DNA of 64,000 nucleotides from positions 1-64,000 of the forward strand of contig NZ_WUFT01000006.1 in NCBI RefSeq assembly GCF_010668805.1. The letters run 5' to 3'. A program made the translations under genes and the position numbers. The DNA comes from Rhizobium phaseoli (GTDB lineage Bacteria > Pseudomonadota > Alphaproteobacteria > Rhizobiales > Rhizobiaceae). Shown here one piece after another: positions 27,473-35,497 of this stretch (within the stretch, counting starts at the first letter, position 1; each line of letters opens with the position of its first letter). Under the pieces are notes generated by a model, which saw only the letters and a program-made list of their open reading frames with translations, did no database searches and had not been told where the DNA came from.

Positions 27473-28342
27473 TCAGGCTTTGACCGGCGTCGGCGGGCCG
27501 GTGACGATGGGCGTGTCGTCCCGGCTGCCCCATTCGCTCCACGAGCCGTCGTAAAGCTTGTTGTCGTGATGGCCGAGCGATTCCAGCGCCAGCGTGATGA
27601 TCGCGGCGGTGATGCCCGAGCCGCAGGAGGTGACGACGGGCTTGGAAAGATCAATGCCGGCATCCTCGATTGTCTGGCGCAGTTCGGGCAGCGACTTGAA
27701 CCGGCCCTGGTTGGCAAAGGTGCCGGAGGGCAGGCTGCGGGCGCCCGGCATATGGCCGGAGCGCATGCCGGCGCGCGGCTCGGGCTCGGCAGCAGCGAAG
27801 CGGCCGGCGCTGCGGGCATCGGCGATCTGCATCGCGCCGCTCGAGACGATGTCGCGCATCCTATCGAGCGTCACCACCCGGCTCTCGTCGAAATCGGGCG
27901 TAAAACGCGCCGGCGCATAGTTGGGTGCGGTGCTTTCGAGCGGACGGCCTTCGGCCTTCCAGCCGTCGAGACCGCCGTCGAGCACGAAGACGTTCTTAGC
28001 GCCCATCACCCGGAACAGCCACCAGACGCGCGGCGAGGCGAACAGGCCGATGCCGTCATAGACGACGATGCGATCGTTCTCGCTGATGCCGAGCCGGCCG
28101 ACTTCGGCGGCGAAATAATCGGGCGAGGGGATCGTGTGCGCCAGCGACGTCGAATGGTCGGCGATCTTGTCCTGGTCGAAGCGGATGGTCCCCGGAATAT
28201 GGCCGGCCGCATATTCGGCATCGGCATCGCGTTTCTGCGCCGGCAGATAGAAGGAGGCGTCCAGTACGCGCAGATCCGGTTTGCCGAGCTCGGCCTGCAG
28301 CCAGTCGGCCGACACGACGAAACGGCTCTTGGTCTCACTCAT
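27473..28342 (-). CDS. sseA: 3-Mercaptopyruvate sulfurtransferase
   Basis: Transfers sulfur from 3-mercaptopyruvate to thiol acceptors or cyanide; two rhodanese domains. 289 residues. The catalytic loop CGSGIT carries the active Cys at 240, and the CGSG[IVT]T type loop indicates mercaptopyruvate rather than thiosulfate preference. N-terminal domain motifs (LDASFYLP, GHIPGTIRFD, VVYDG) are intact. Third gene of the cysK-alaX-sseA-GNAT unit, 18 bases after alaX. Confidence 0.93.
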   Translation of the reverse strand: MSETKSRFVVSADWLQAELGKPDLRVLDASFYLPAQKRDADAEYAAGHIPGTIRFDQDKIADHSTSLAHTIPSPDYFAAEVGRLGISENDRIVVYDGIGLFASPRVWWLFRVMGAKNVFVLDGGLDGWKAEGRPLESTAPNYAPARFTPDFDESRVVTLDRMRDIVSSGAMQIADARSAGRFAAAEPEPRAGMRSGHMPGARSLPSGTFANQGRFKSLPELRQTIEDAGIDLSKPVVTSCGSGITAAIITLALESLGHHDNKLYDGSWSEWGSRDDTPIVTGPPTPVKA

Positions 28343-28360
28343 GATGCTCTCCCTTGATGG

Positions 28361-29098
28361 TCAGGCTTCGTCGCCGGGCGTGCCGAAACGGATGCGGAAG
28401 CGCCGGTTCTCCTTGCCCTTCTTTTCGATTTTGGCGATGTGAATCTGCCCGACTTCCTGTGTCTCGGAGACATGTGTGCCGCCGCAGGGCTGGCTGTCAA
28501 TCGATGAGTTCTCGCCGATGCAAACGAGGCTGACGCGGCCGAGCCCGATCGGCGGACGGACATTCTTCGATTTGACGATGTCGGGATTGGCCGCAAGGTC
28601 CTCGTCGGTGATCCATTGCAGATAGACCGGATGGTTCTCGCCGACCAGTTCCATCAGCTTGGCCGTCACTTCGTCCTTGTCGATCGTCTCGGTCATGTCG
28701 AAGTCGACACGGCTTTCCTCCTCGCCGACGGCAGCCCCGGTGATCGGAAAGGAGCAGACGACTGAGAGTAGATGGCAGGCCGTGTGCATGCGCATCAGCT
28801 TGTAGCGGCGCAGCCAGTCGACGTGCAGCACCAGCGTCTCGCCGACCACAGGCTTCGGCTCGTTTTCGAGCGGCACGTGGATGACGACATCCTTGGTCGG
28901 GCCGTGTTTCGTCTGGCCAAGGGCGATCTTGGTGCCATCGGCGCGTTCAAGCTCGCCTGTATCACCCGGCTGGCCGCCTGACATCGCATAGAAGCAGGTC
29001 TGGTCGAGTTCGATGCCCCCGTCTTCGTGGACAGCGGTGACGACCGCCTCGCATGTCGAAAGATAGAAGTCGTCACGATAGAGGGCATTGACGGGCAT
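28361..29098 (-). CDS. Alanyl-tRNA editing protein AlaX-like
   Basis: 245 residues, a free-standing relative of the AlaRS editing domain that hydrolyses mischarged Ser- or Gly-tRNA(Ala). Zinc ligands HTACH (105-109) and CGGTH (205-209) are intact, and the N-terminal TCFYAMSGGQPGDTG (35-48) marks the AlaX-M type with an extra beta domain. It lies 6 bases downstream of cysK. A tie to serine/cysteine metabolism is suggested by context: serine is the substrate leading to O-acetylserine and is also what is misloaded on tRNA(Ala). Confidence 0.92.
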   Translation of the reverse strand: MPVNALYRDDFYLSTCEAVVTAVHEDGGIELDQTCFYAMSGGQPGDTGELERADGTKIALGQTKHGPTKDVVIHVPLENEPKPVVGETLVLHVDWLRRYKLMRMHTACHLLSVVCSFPITGAAVGEEESRVDFDMTETIDKDEVTAKLMELVGENHPVYLQWITDEDLAANPDIVKSKNVRPPIGLGRVSLVCIGENSSIDSQPCGGTHVSETQEVGQIHIAKIEKKGKENRRFRIRFGTPGDEA

Positions 29099-29104
29099 GG
29101 GGTC

Positions 29105-30142
29105 TCACGCGGGTTCGTAGGGAACGTCTATCTCGGGCGACTTGGCCATCCAGCCCGGAACGGGCAATCCCTTCGAGGTCAAGAAATCCGGGTTAAAGAG
29201 CTTCGACTGATAGCGGTTGCCGTAATCGCAGAGGATCGTCACCACGGTGTGGCCGGGTCCGAGATCCCGGGCGAGCTTCGCTGCGCCGGCAATGTTGATC
29301 GCCGTCGAGCCGCCAAGGCACAGGCCCTCGTTTTCGACGAGATCAAAAAGATAGGGAAGCGCTTCGGCATCGGACACCCGATAGGAGAAATCAGGCGTGA
29401 AGCCTTCGAGATTGGCAGTGATGCGGCCCTGACCGATGCCCTCGGTGATCGAGGAGCCCTGGGATTTCAGCGCGCCGTTCTGGTAGAATTCATAAAGAGC
29501 GGCGCCATCAGGATCGGCAATGCCGATCTTGACGTCTGCCTTAAATGCCTTGAGGCCGGCAGCGACACCTGCCAGCGTGCCGCCGGAACCGACCGAGCAG
29601 ATGAAGCCGTCGATCTTGCCGTCGGTGTCCCTCCAGATTTCTGGGGCGGTCGTTTCGACATGTGCCTGGCGGTTGGCGACATTGTCGAACTGGTTTGCCC
29701 AGATCGCCCCGTTCGGTTCGGTCTTCGCCAGCTGCTCGGCGAGCCGGCCGGAAACCTTCACGTAGTTGTTCGGGTTCTTGTAGGGAACGGCGGGCACCTC
29801 GACGAGTTCGGCGCCGAGCAGTTTGAGCGCGTCCTTCTTTTCCTGGCTCTGCGTTTCCGGGATGACGATAACGGTGCGGTAGCCGAGCGCCTTGGCGACC
29901 AGCGTCAGCCCGATACCCGTGTTGCCGGCCGTGCCTTCAACGATCACGCCGCCGGGCCGGAGCAGGCCCTTCCGCTCTGCGTCGCGGATGATAAAGAGCG
30001 CGGCGCGATCCTTCACCGACTGGCCGGGGTTCAGGAACTCCGCCTTGCCGAGAATGGTGCAGCCGGTTGCCGCCGATGCGCCCTTGAGTTTGATCAGGGG
30101 CGTGTTGCCGATGGCTTCGAGGACGGAAGGGTGGAAGGTCAT
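29105..30142 (-). CDS. cysK: Cysteine synthase A (O-acetylserine sulfhydrylase)
   Basis: PLP enzyme making cysteine from O-acetylserine and sulfide. 345 residues. PLP Lys44 in GQSVKDRAA, substrate loop EGTAGNTGIGL (69-79), phosphate cradle VGSGGTLAG (about 184-192). Typical CysK has TSGNTG; TAGNTG here is a mild variant seen in the longer CysK group. First gene of the sulfur operon; its promoter must lie in the 226 bases shared with the divergent ChrR-like gene. Confidence 0.9.
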   Translation of the reverse strand: MTFHPSVLEAIGNTPLIKLKGASAATGCTILGKAEFLNPGQSVKDRAALFIIRDAERKGLLRPGGVIVEGTAGNTGIGLTLVAKALGYRTVIVIPETQSQEKKDALKLLGAELVEVPAVPYKNPNNYVKVSGRLAEQLAKTEPNGAIWANQFDNVANRQAHVETTAPEIWRDTDGKIDGFICSVGSGGTLAGVAAGLKAFKADVKIGIADPDGAALYEFYQNGALKSQGSSITEGIGQGRITANLEGFTPDFSYRVSDAEALPYLFDLVENEGLCLGGSTAINIAGAAKLARDLGPGHTVVTILCDYGNRYQSKLFNPDFLTSKGLPVPGWMAKSPEIDVPYEPA

Positions 30143-30302
30143 GGAATCTGCCTCTATTCGAACTCTTACTTTAGGAATGGTCTTTTCCCTTCACAAGGCT
30201 GAGTTGGCAAGAAATGCTATTCCACGCCTCTGTCGGGCACGATAAAATTTGGCCTTCCTCCCCTGAAATGACGCGTGGCCGACAATCCCACCGTGCGCGG
30301 AG

Positions 30303-30332
30303 TGATCCGAAGATTGACTTTCCCCGTACGGA
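30303..30332 (+). promoter_or_regulatory. Predicted ECF (RpoE/ChrR-type) promoter of the ChrR-like gene
   Basis: TGATCC at 30303-30308, then 17 bases, then GTACGGA at 30326-30332. The same TGATCC-N17-GTA arrangement occurs upstream of the photolyase operon at 36978-37003. TGATCC is the -35 I recall for the singlet-oxygen sigma E (ECF11) of Rhodobacter sphaeroides. A start near 30338 leaves a 30-base leader. Confidence 0.6.
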
Positions 30333-30368
30333 TGACGACAAAGCGAAAACGGAGCGCGGCAACAGGGC

Positions 30369-31028
30369 GTGACCGAAACCGGCATGATTCACGAGCAGAT
30401 CGATACGATCGATGCATTGATGGCGCATTATGTCGCTGGCTCCTTGCCCGAGCCGGCGCGTGTGTTGGTGCGGTCCCATCTCGAAATGAAGCTGGATAAT
30501 CGCAGCCTGGTGAAAAGCCTCGAGCTTCTAGCCGGGGAAGCGCTGGAAAGCGCGCCTGTTGCTGCCATTGCCGATCGCGACCGGCGGCTTTCGGCGATCT
30601 TTTCCTCGGCGCCTCCCGTCTCTGTGCCACGAGCGGCAGCGCGGCCGGAAAACGTACTGTTTCCCCAAGCGTTGCGCGATCTCGTCGGCTGCGAAGTCGA
30701 GGATGTGCCCTGGCGCAAGCGCTTGCCGGGCTTCAAGGAATATTGCTTCGATATGGACGGCTGCGAGGTCAACCTGATGTGGATCCGCCCGGGCCGCGCC
30801 TTGCCGGCGCATACCCACAAAGGCATGGAACTCATCCTCATCCTCGATGGCGCCTTCAACGATGAACGCGGCCGTTTCGGCCGCGGCGACATCTCCATCG
30901 CCGACGAGACGGTCGACCACCGACCGGTCGCCGAAAAGGACAGGCCTTGCATCGCCTTTGCCGTTTCGGACGGGCCGGTCAGGCTGACGGGATCCTTTCG
31001 TCAGATGATTGGCGACCTGATCGGCTGA
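30369..31028 (+). CDS. ChrR-like cupin anti-sigma family protein without an adjacent sigma gene
   Basis: 219 residues. The C-terminal cupin keeps the ChrR metal ligands H148, H150, E154 (PAHTHKGMELI) and H184. The N-terminal anti-sigma region is recognisable (MAHYVAGSLPEPARVLVRSHLEM), but where R. sphaeroides ChrR has HxxxCxxC the protein has H37, K41 and N44, so the zinc-binding cysteines are missing. The usual rpoE gene upstream is absent. Start GTG 30369 or ATG 30384. ChrR proteins hold sigma E inactive until singlet oxygen; this one may have changed partner or mode. Probably co-transcribed with the SDR gene 99 bases on. Confidence 0.85.
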   Translation: MTETGMIHEQIDTIDALMAHYVAGSLPEPARVLVRSHLEMKLDNRSLVKSLELLAGEALESAPVAAIADRDRRLSAIFSSAPPVSVPRAAARPENVLFPQALRDLVGCEVEDVPWRKRLPGFKEYCFDMDGCEVNLMWIRPGRALPAHTHKGMELILILDGAFNDERGRFGRGDISIADETVDHRPVAEKDRPCIAFAVSDGPVRLTGSFRQMIGDLIG

Positions 31029-31127
31029 AAGCAGCCACAATGGTGTGATAGAGCCATAAATCCGGGAGACGCAGAGAACTTCCGGACCTGTTTTCGTGTT
31101 GGTCAGGCAGAGCCGGAGGAACATGTG

Positions 31128-31961
31128 ATGCTTGATTTCATCGCCCGTCCCGAACATGGAATCGTCTGGATCACCGGGGCGAGTTCCGGGATCGGCCGGG
31201 CGCTTGCGCTGAAGCTCGCGGCCGAGGGATACAAGGTCGCCGTCACCGCCAGAAGCCACGAAAAGCTGGTCGAGCTGCAGGCCGAAGCCAGCGGTCTTTC
31301 CGGCAGTATCGTGGTTCTCGACGGCGACGTCACCGATGCCGAGGACATGGAACATGTCATGGCCTCCATCGAATATGAGCATGGCACGCTCGCCATGGCG
31401 ATCCTCAATGCCGGCGTCTACCTGCCGGTCCATGCCGAGGATCTGAACCGCGCCGATTTCGAAAAAAGCTTTGCCGTCAATCTTTCCGGCGTTGTCAACT
31501 GTCTGCTGCCGGCGGTCCGCCATATGAAGGCGAAAGGCCAGGGGCAGATCGCCATCGTCTCCTCCGTCACTGGCTATGGCGGCCTGCCGACGGGTGCAGC
31601 CTATGGCGCCACCAAGGCGGCGCTGATCAATATGGCCGAAAGCCTGAAATTCGATCTCGACAAGATCGGCATCCGCATCCAGCTCGTCAGCCCAGGCTTC
31701 GTCGATACGCCGGCGACGAGGAAGAACGCCTTTCCGATGCCGGCCTTGGTGTCGCCCGAAGACGCTGCCCGGCAGATTGCCGCCGGGCTGAAATTGCGGG
31801 CCTTTGAGATCACGTTCCCGAAGCGCTTCACCACCCTGCTGAAACTGGCGCGCCTGCTCCCCTATGGTGTTTATTTCACCCTGGTGAACCGCGTGACCGG
31901 CTGGCGGGAGCGGCCGCCATTGACGGGTCACCATTCGGTGACGCCGCATTTGGCGGAATGA
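31128..31961 (+). CDS. Short-chain dehydrogenase, photo-oxidative-stress cluster type
   Basis: 277 residues, classical SDR: TGASSGIG (about 18-25), NAG (about 92-94), catalytic Ser in IVSSVTGYGG and YGATKAA (about 160-166). The C-terminal 70 residues, with a hydrophobic AGLKLRAFEITFPKRFTTLLKLARLLP stretch, suggest membrane or lipid association. An SDR of this kind is part of the sigma E core regulon in Rhodobacter as I recall. Its stop abuts the convergent cfa stop with no gap. ATG 31128 is preceded by GGAGGAAC. Confidence 0.87.
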   Translation: MLDFIARPEHGIVWITGASSGIGRALALKLAAEGYKVAVTARSHEKLVELQAEASGLSGSIVVLDGDVTDAEDMEHVMASIEYEHGTLAMAILNAGVYLPVHAEDLNRADFEKSFAVNLSGVVNCLLPAVRHMKAKGQGQIAIVSSVTGYGGLPTGAAYGATKAALINMAESLKFDLDKIGIRIQLVSPGFVDTPATRKNAFPMPALVSPEDAARQIAAGLKLRAFEITFPKRFTTLLKLARLLPYGVYFTLVNRVTGWRERPPLTGHHSVTPHLAE

Positions 31962-33221
31962 TCACCGGCGCGAGAACACGACCTGGCGCACATCGATATT
32001 GCGGGCGCGGAAGCCGGCCTCGCAATAGAACAGGTAGAATTCCCAGAGCCGCTTGAAACGCTCGTCGAAGCCCATCGGGCGGATCCGTTCCCAGACCGAC
32101 CAGAAGCGCTCGCGCCATTCGGCAAGCGTGCGCGCATAGTCGAGCCCGAAGCCGAAATCCTTGTCCAGCGACAGGTCGACCTTGCCGGCGAGTTCGGCCA
32201 AGTGGTTGCGCGTCGGCAGCATGCCGCCGGGAAAGACATATTTCTGGATGAAGTCGGGATTGCTGCGATACTGGTCGAAAGATTCTGGCTGGATGGTGAT
32301 GATCTGCAGGCCGGCCTTGCCGCCCGGCTTCAGGCATTGCCTGAGCTTGGAAAAATAGGATGGCCAGTATTTCTCGCCGACCGCTTCGAACATCTCGATC
32401 GAGACGATCCGGTCGTAGAGCCCTGTTTCGTCGCGGTAGTCCTGGAGGCGCAATTGCACCCGGTCATCAAGACCGGCCTTGCGGATGCGCTCCTCGGCAA
32501 AGGCGAGCTGCTCGCGGCTGATCGTTAGCCCGGTCACCTTGCAGTTCAGCTCGCTTGCGGCGAATTCGGCAAAACCGCCCCAACCGCAGCCGATCTCCAG
32601 CACGTCATCCCCCGGCGCGATGCCGGTCGCCTCGGCGAGCGCGCGGTATTTTGCATTCTGTGCCGATTGCAGATCGTTGGCCCCAGTCGAATAAAGTGCG
32701 GCGGAATAGGTCATGCTCGGATCGAGCCATTGCCTGTAGAAATCGTTGCCGAGATCGTAATGGGCGGAAATGTTGCGCTTCGAGCCTGTCCGGGTATTGG
32801 CGTTCATCCAATGGCGGACGCGCTCGAACAGGCGACCAAGACCGCCCTTGCCATGCGCATAGCTGTAGACCGCCTCGCCGTTGACGAGGAAGAGTTCGAG
32901 AAAGGCGGTGATGTCGGGGCTGTCCCAGTCCCCATCCATATAGGTTTCGGCGACGCCGATCGTGCCGCTTGTCAGCGCCCGATAGGCAAGGTTCCAATTG
33001 TTGAGCCGCAGCGCCGCCTTCGGCCCGGCCTTCTTCCCCTCGATCAGCAGCCTGCGGCCGTCGGGCAGAGTAACGGCAAGCGCGCCGTGCTGCATGCGCA
33101 GAAGCCCGCGCAACGCCAACTTCGCCTTGAAGGGCAGTCCCTTCACCAGACGGGATATGTTTTCGGTCGTCAGCGTCACCGCATCACGAGCCAGCAGATT
33201 CCAGTCCTGCACCTTGCTCAT
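31962..33221 (-). CDS. cfa: Cyclopropane-fatty-acyl-phospholipid synthase family methyltransferase
   Basis: SAM-dependent methyl transfer to the double bond of membrane phospholipid acyl chains. 419 residues. N-terminal lipid-binding part (1-140), then ISAHYDLGNDFY (151-162), the SAM loop VLEIGCGWGGFAEF (207-220), and IVSIEMFEAVGEKYWPSYF (about 268-286). Last gene of the photolyase operon, with 96 bases from DUF1365. Rhizobia usually have two or more cfa genes; this copy's context points to photo-oxidative stress, possibly the methylation step toward furan fatty acids rather than a cyclopropane. Confidence 0.9.
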   Translation of the reverse strand: MSKVQDWNLLARDAVTLTTENISRLVKGLPFKAKLALRGLLRMQHGALAVTLPDGRRLLIEGKKAGPKAALRLNNWNLAYRALTSGTIGVAETYMDGDWDSPDITAFLELFLVNGEAVYSYAHGKGGLGRLFERVRHWMNANTRTGSKRNISAHYDLGNDFYRQWLDPSMTYSAALYSTGANDLQSAQNAKYRALAEATGIAPGDDVLEIGCGWGGFAEFAASELNCKVTGLTISREQLAFAEERIRKAGLDDRVQLRLQDYRDETGLYDRIVSIEMFEAVGEKYWPSYFSKLRQCLKPGGKAGLQIITIQPESFDQYRSNPDFIQKYVFPGGMLPTRNHLAELAGKVDLSLDKDFGFGLDYARTLAEWRERFWSVWERIRPMGFDERFKRLWEFYLFYCEAGFRARNIDVRQVVFSRR

Positions 33222-33317
33222 CTCTCCTCCTCCAGCATTTTTTTGCCGGTGAGGGACGACGATACATCCGTGACGATGTGCTCGGGCGGCCTCCGGCCAT
33301 TACATCGAAAGCTAATG

Positions 33318-34169
33318 TCATTCCGCCGCGTCTGCAAGCGGGCAGGGCTGGTGGATGCTGACTTCAGGCGGCGGGGCCGGACGCCTGATATAGCGGGCGC
33401 CTTTCAGCCAGAGTTTCAGCGCTTCCCAATGGATACCGGCCACGATTTTGACGGTGAGGAAAGGTATGGACGCCGTCAACCTTAGCAGCGAGGCGCTGGT
33501 CAAGGGCTCTTGTCGCCCGGAAAACGTCGCCGAAAGCAGCGGGCCTTCATTGTCGGTTTCGAGGATGCGCCAGCGGATTTCCGCGCCGGGCGGCAAGATG
33601 CGGAAATGATAGCGCGCCGCCACACCGATGAAGGGCGAGACGTGGAAGAGCTTGTCGCAGCTCTGGCGAAGGCCGCTTTCCGACATCTCGCCGCGGCCGA
33701 CGGGACAGACATAGCTGTGCCGCTCGCCGAAGGTGTTGCGCACCTCGTAGATCATCGCGACGAGTGCGCCACCGGCATCATAGGCGTGATAGATGCAGAG
33801 CGGGTTGAAGACATAGCCGAGAATTCGGGGATAGCAGACAAGCAGGATCCTGTCGGCACGATCGAGCCCCGCTTGCGTCAGCAGCCGGTCGGCATAGATG
33901 CGTAGTCGCGTGTTGCCGGCATCGGCATGGTCCCTTTCGTAAAACGACACAAGATTGCCTCTGTTGACGGAAAACAGCATCGACGCCCGGTCGGCCTCAT
34001 CGAGCCGATCAAGATCGACAAGCAGCGAGAAGACGCGGTAGCGGAAGCGATGGCCGAACGGTTTCATCCGTTGATGCATGATGTCGCCGACATAGAGTGC
34101 TGCCGCGGCATCTGGTGTAGGGCCGTTGGCCGCCGTGTCCATGCCACGCTTTTCGCCGCGTCCTCTCAT
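33318..34169 (-). CDS. DUF1365 family protein
   Basis: 283 residues. Family features: LYVGDIMHQRMKPFGHRFRYRVFSLLVDLDRLDE near the N-terminus, GYVFNPLCIYHAYDAGG and VRNTFGERHSYV in the middle, and a C-terminal amphipathic helix region. No catalytic mechanism is established. It is consistently found next to FAD-dependent amine-oxidase-like proteins and cfa, so a role in modifying acyl chains is likely. The ATG at 34169 overlaps the upstream stop as ATGA, so translation is coupled. Confidence 0.88.
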   Translation of the reverse strand: MRGRGEKRGMDTAANGPTPDAAAALYVGDIMHQRMKPFGHRFRYRVFSLLVDLDRLDEADRASMLFSVNRGNLVSFYERDHADAGNTRLRIYADRLLTQAGLDRADRILLVCYPRILGYVFNPLCIYHAYDAGGALVAMIYEVRNTFGERHSYVCPVGRGEMSESGLRQSCDKLFHVSPFIGVAARYHFRILPPGAEIRWRILETDNEGPLLSATFSGRQEPLTSASLLRLTASIPFLTVKIVAGIHWEALKLWLKGARYIRRPAPPPEVSIHQPCPLADAAE

Positions 34170-35497
34170 GCTGTTGCATCCGGTTGAGGTTCCCAGGTTC
34201 GGACTGTCCGCCAGGGGATGATGCCGCCCATCGCCTCCGCTGCCGCCAGACCGGAAACGAGGCCATCCTCGTGAAATCCAAATCCCGTCCAGGCACCGGC
34301 GAAATGGCAATTGTTCTCTCCCTGAATGGCGGCAAGCGCCTGCTGCGCCTTCACCGCCTCGGTCGAAAATTGCGGATGCTCGTAGGCGAATTCCGCAAAA
34401 ACCCTGCGGGGGTCCGGCTCACGATCCGGGTTGAGCGTCACGAACAGCGGAAAATTGTCGTCGATGCCCTGCAGCCTGTTCATCCAGTAGGTGACGGCCA
34501 CGCCTGCCTTTCCATCTTCCCGGCTGGAACGCAGATAGTTCCACGAAGCCCAGACCTTGCGCCGCTGCGGCATAAGGGCTTCGTCGCGGTGCAGGACGAC
34601 GCGGTTTGGCTGATAGGGGATGGCGGCAAGCAGTCTCCTTTCCCCGTCGGTAGCATCGACGAGCAGGCGGGCTGCCTGGTCGCTATGGCAAGCCAAGATC
34701 ACCTTGTCGAAGGCGTGTTCGCTGCCCGTATCGTCAATGATCGTGATGCCGCTCGCGGAGCGGCGCACGCTGCGCACGCCGCAGGAAAGCTTCATCCGTT
34801 CGCCGAGCGGCTGAAGCAGCCGGTCGAGATAGGTGCGGCTCCCGCCGGTCACCGTCCGCCACTGGTGCTGCCGGCGATGGATCAGCCGGTGGTTGTCGAA
34901 GAAATTGACGAAATGCTCGGCGGGAAACTGCAGCATGCGGGCGGACGGCGTCGACCAGATGGCCGCCGCCATCGGCAGGAGATAGTTGTTGGTGAAACCC
35001 GGCGAAAAGCCGCGCCAGTCGAGATAGTCGCCGATTGACCGGGAGGCGAGATGGCCGGCCGCCCGGTCTTCGAGGCAGGTGCGGTTGAAGCGCAGGATCT
35101 CACGAATCATCCACAGGAACGACGGCCGCAGCAGGTTGCGCTTCTGTGCGAAGATCGACGACAGCCCGCCGCCGCACCATTCCAGTCTGCCGCGGTCGAG
35201 TGAGAGCGAAAAGCTCATGTCGCTTGCATGCGTGGCGATGCCGAGCTCGGCAAAGAGCGCCGTCAGATTTGGGTAATTCTGTTCGTTATAGACGATGAAG
35301 CCGGTATCGACGGCAATCCGCACCCCATCGTAATCGACGTCGACCGTCGCCGTGTGGCCGCCCGCCCGCGCCTGGCTCTCGTAGAGCGTAACGTCGTGTA
35401 CCTGACACAGCGCCCAGGCAGCGGAGGCGCCCGAGATGCCGGAGCCGATGATGGCGATCTTCAGCCGGCGGGGAGCAGGACGCAAGTGCGCGTTCAT
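34166..35497 (-). CDS. FAD-dependent amine-oxidase-like oxidoreductase
   Basis: 443 residues. N-terminal dinucleotide fold KIAIIGSGISGASAAWAL (about 14-31) followed by the second FAD motif ESQARAGGHTATVD (about 40-53), typical of NAD(P)-binding Rossmann / amine oxidase family proteins. The nearest known roles are desaturase-like or acyl-chain oxidising enzymes; substrate not proven. ATGA overlaps on both sides (with the photolyase gene upstream and DUF1365 downstream) show tight co-translation. Confidence 0.87.
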   Translation of the reverse strand: MNAHLRPAPRRLKIAIIGSGISGASAAWALCQVHDVTLYESQARAGGHTATVDVDYDGVRIAVDTGFIVYNEQNYPNLTALFAELGIATHASDMSFSLSLDRGRLEWCGGGLSSIFAQKRNLLRPSFLWMIREILRFNRTCLEDRAAGHLASRSIGDYLDWRGFSPGFTNNYLLPMAAAIWSTPSARMLQFPAEHFVNFFDNHRLIHRRQHQWRTVTGGSRTYLDRLLQPLGERMKLSCGVRSVRRSASGITIIDDTGSEHAFDKVILACHSDQAARLLVDATDGERRLLAAIPYQPNRVVLHRDEALMPQRRKVWASWNYLRSSREDGKAGVAVTYWMNRLQGIDDNFPLFVTLNPDREPDPRRVFAEFAYEHPQFSTEAVKAQQALAAIQGENNCHFAGAWTGFGFHEDGLVSGLAAAEAMGGIIPWRTVRTWEPQPDATA

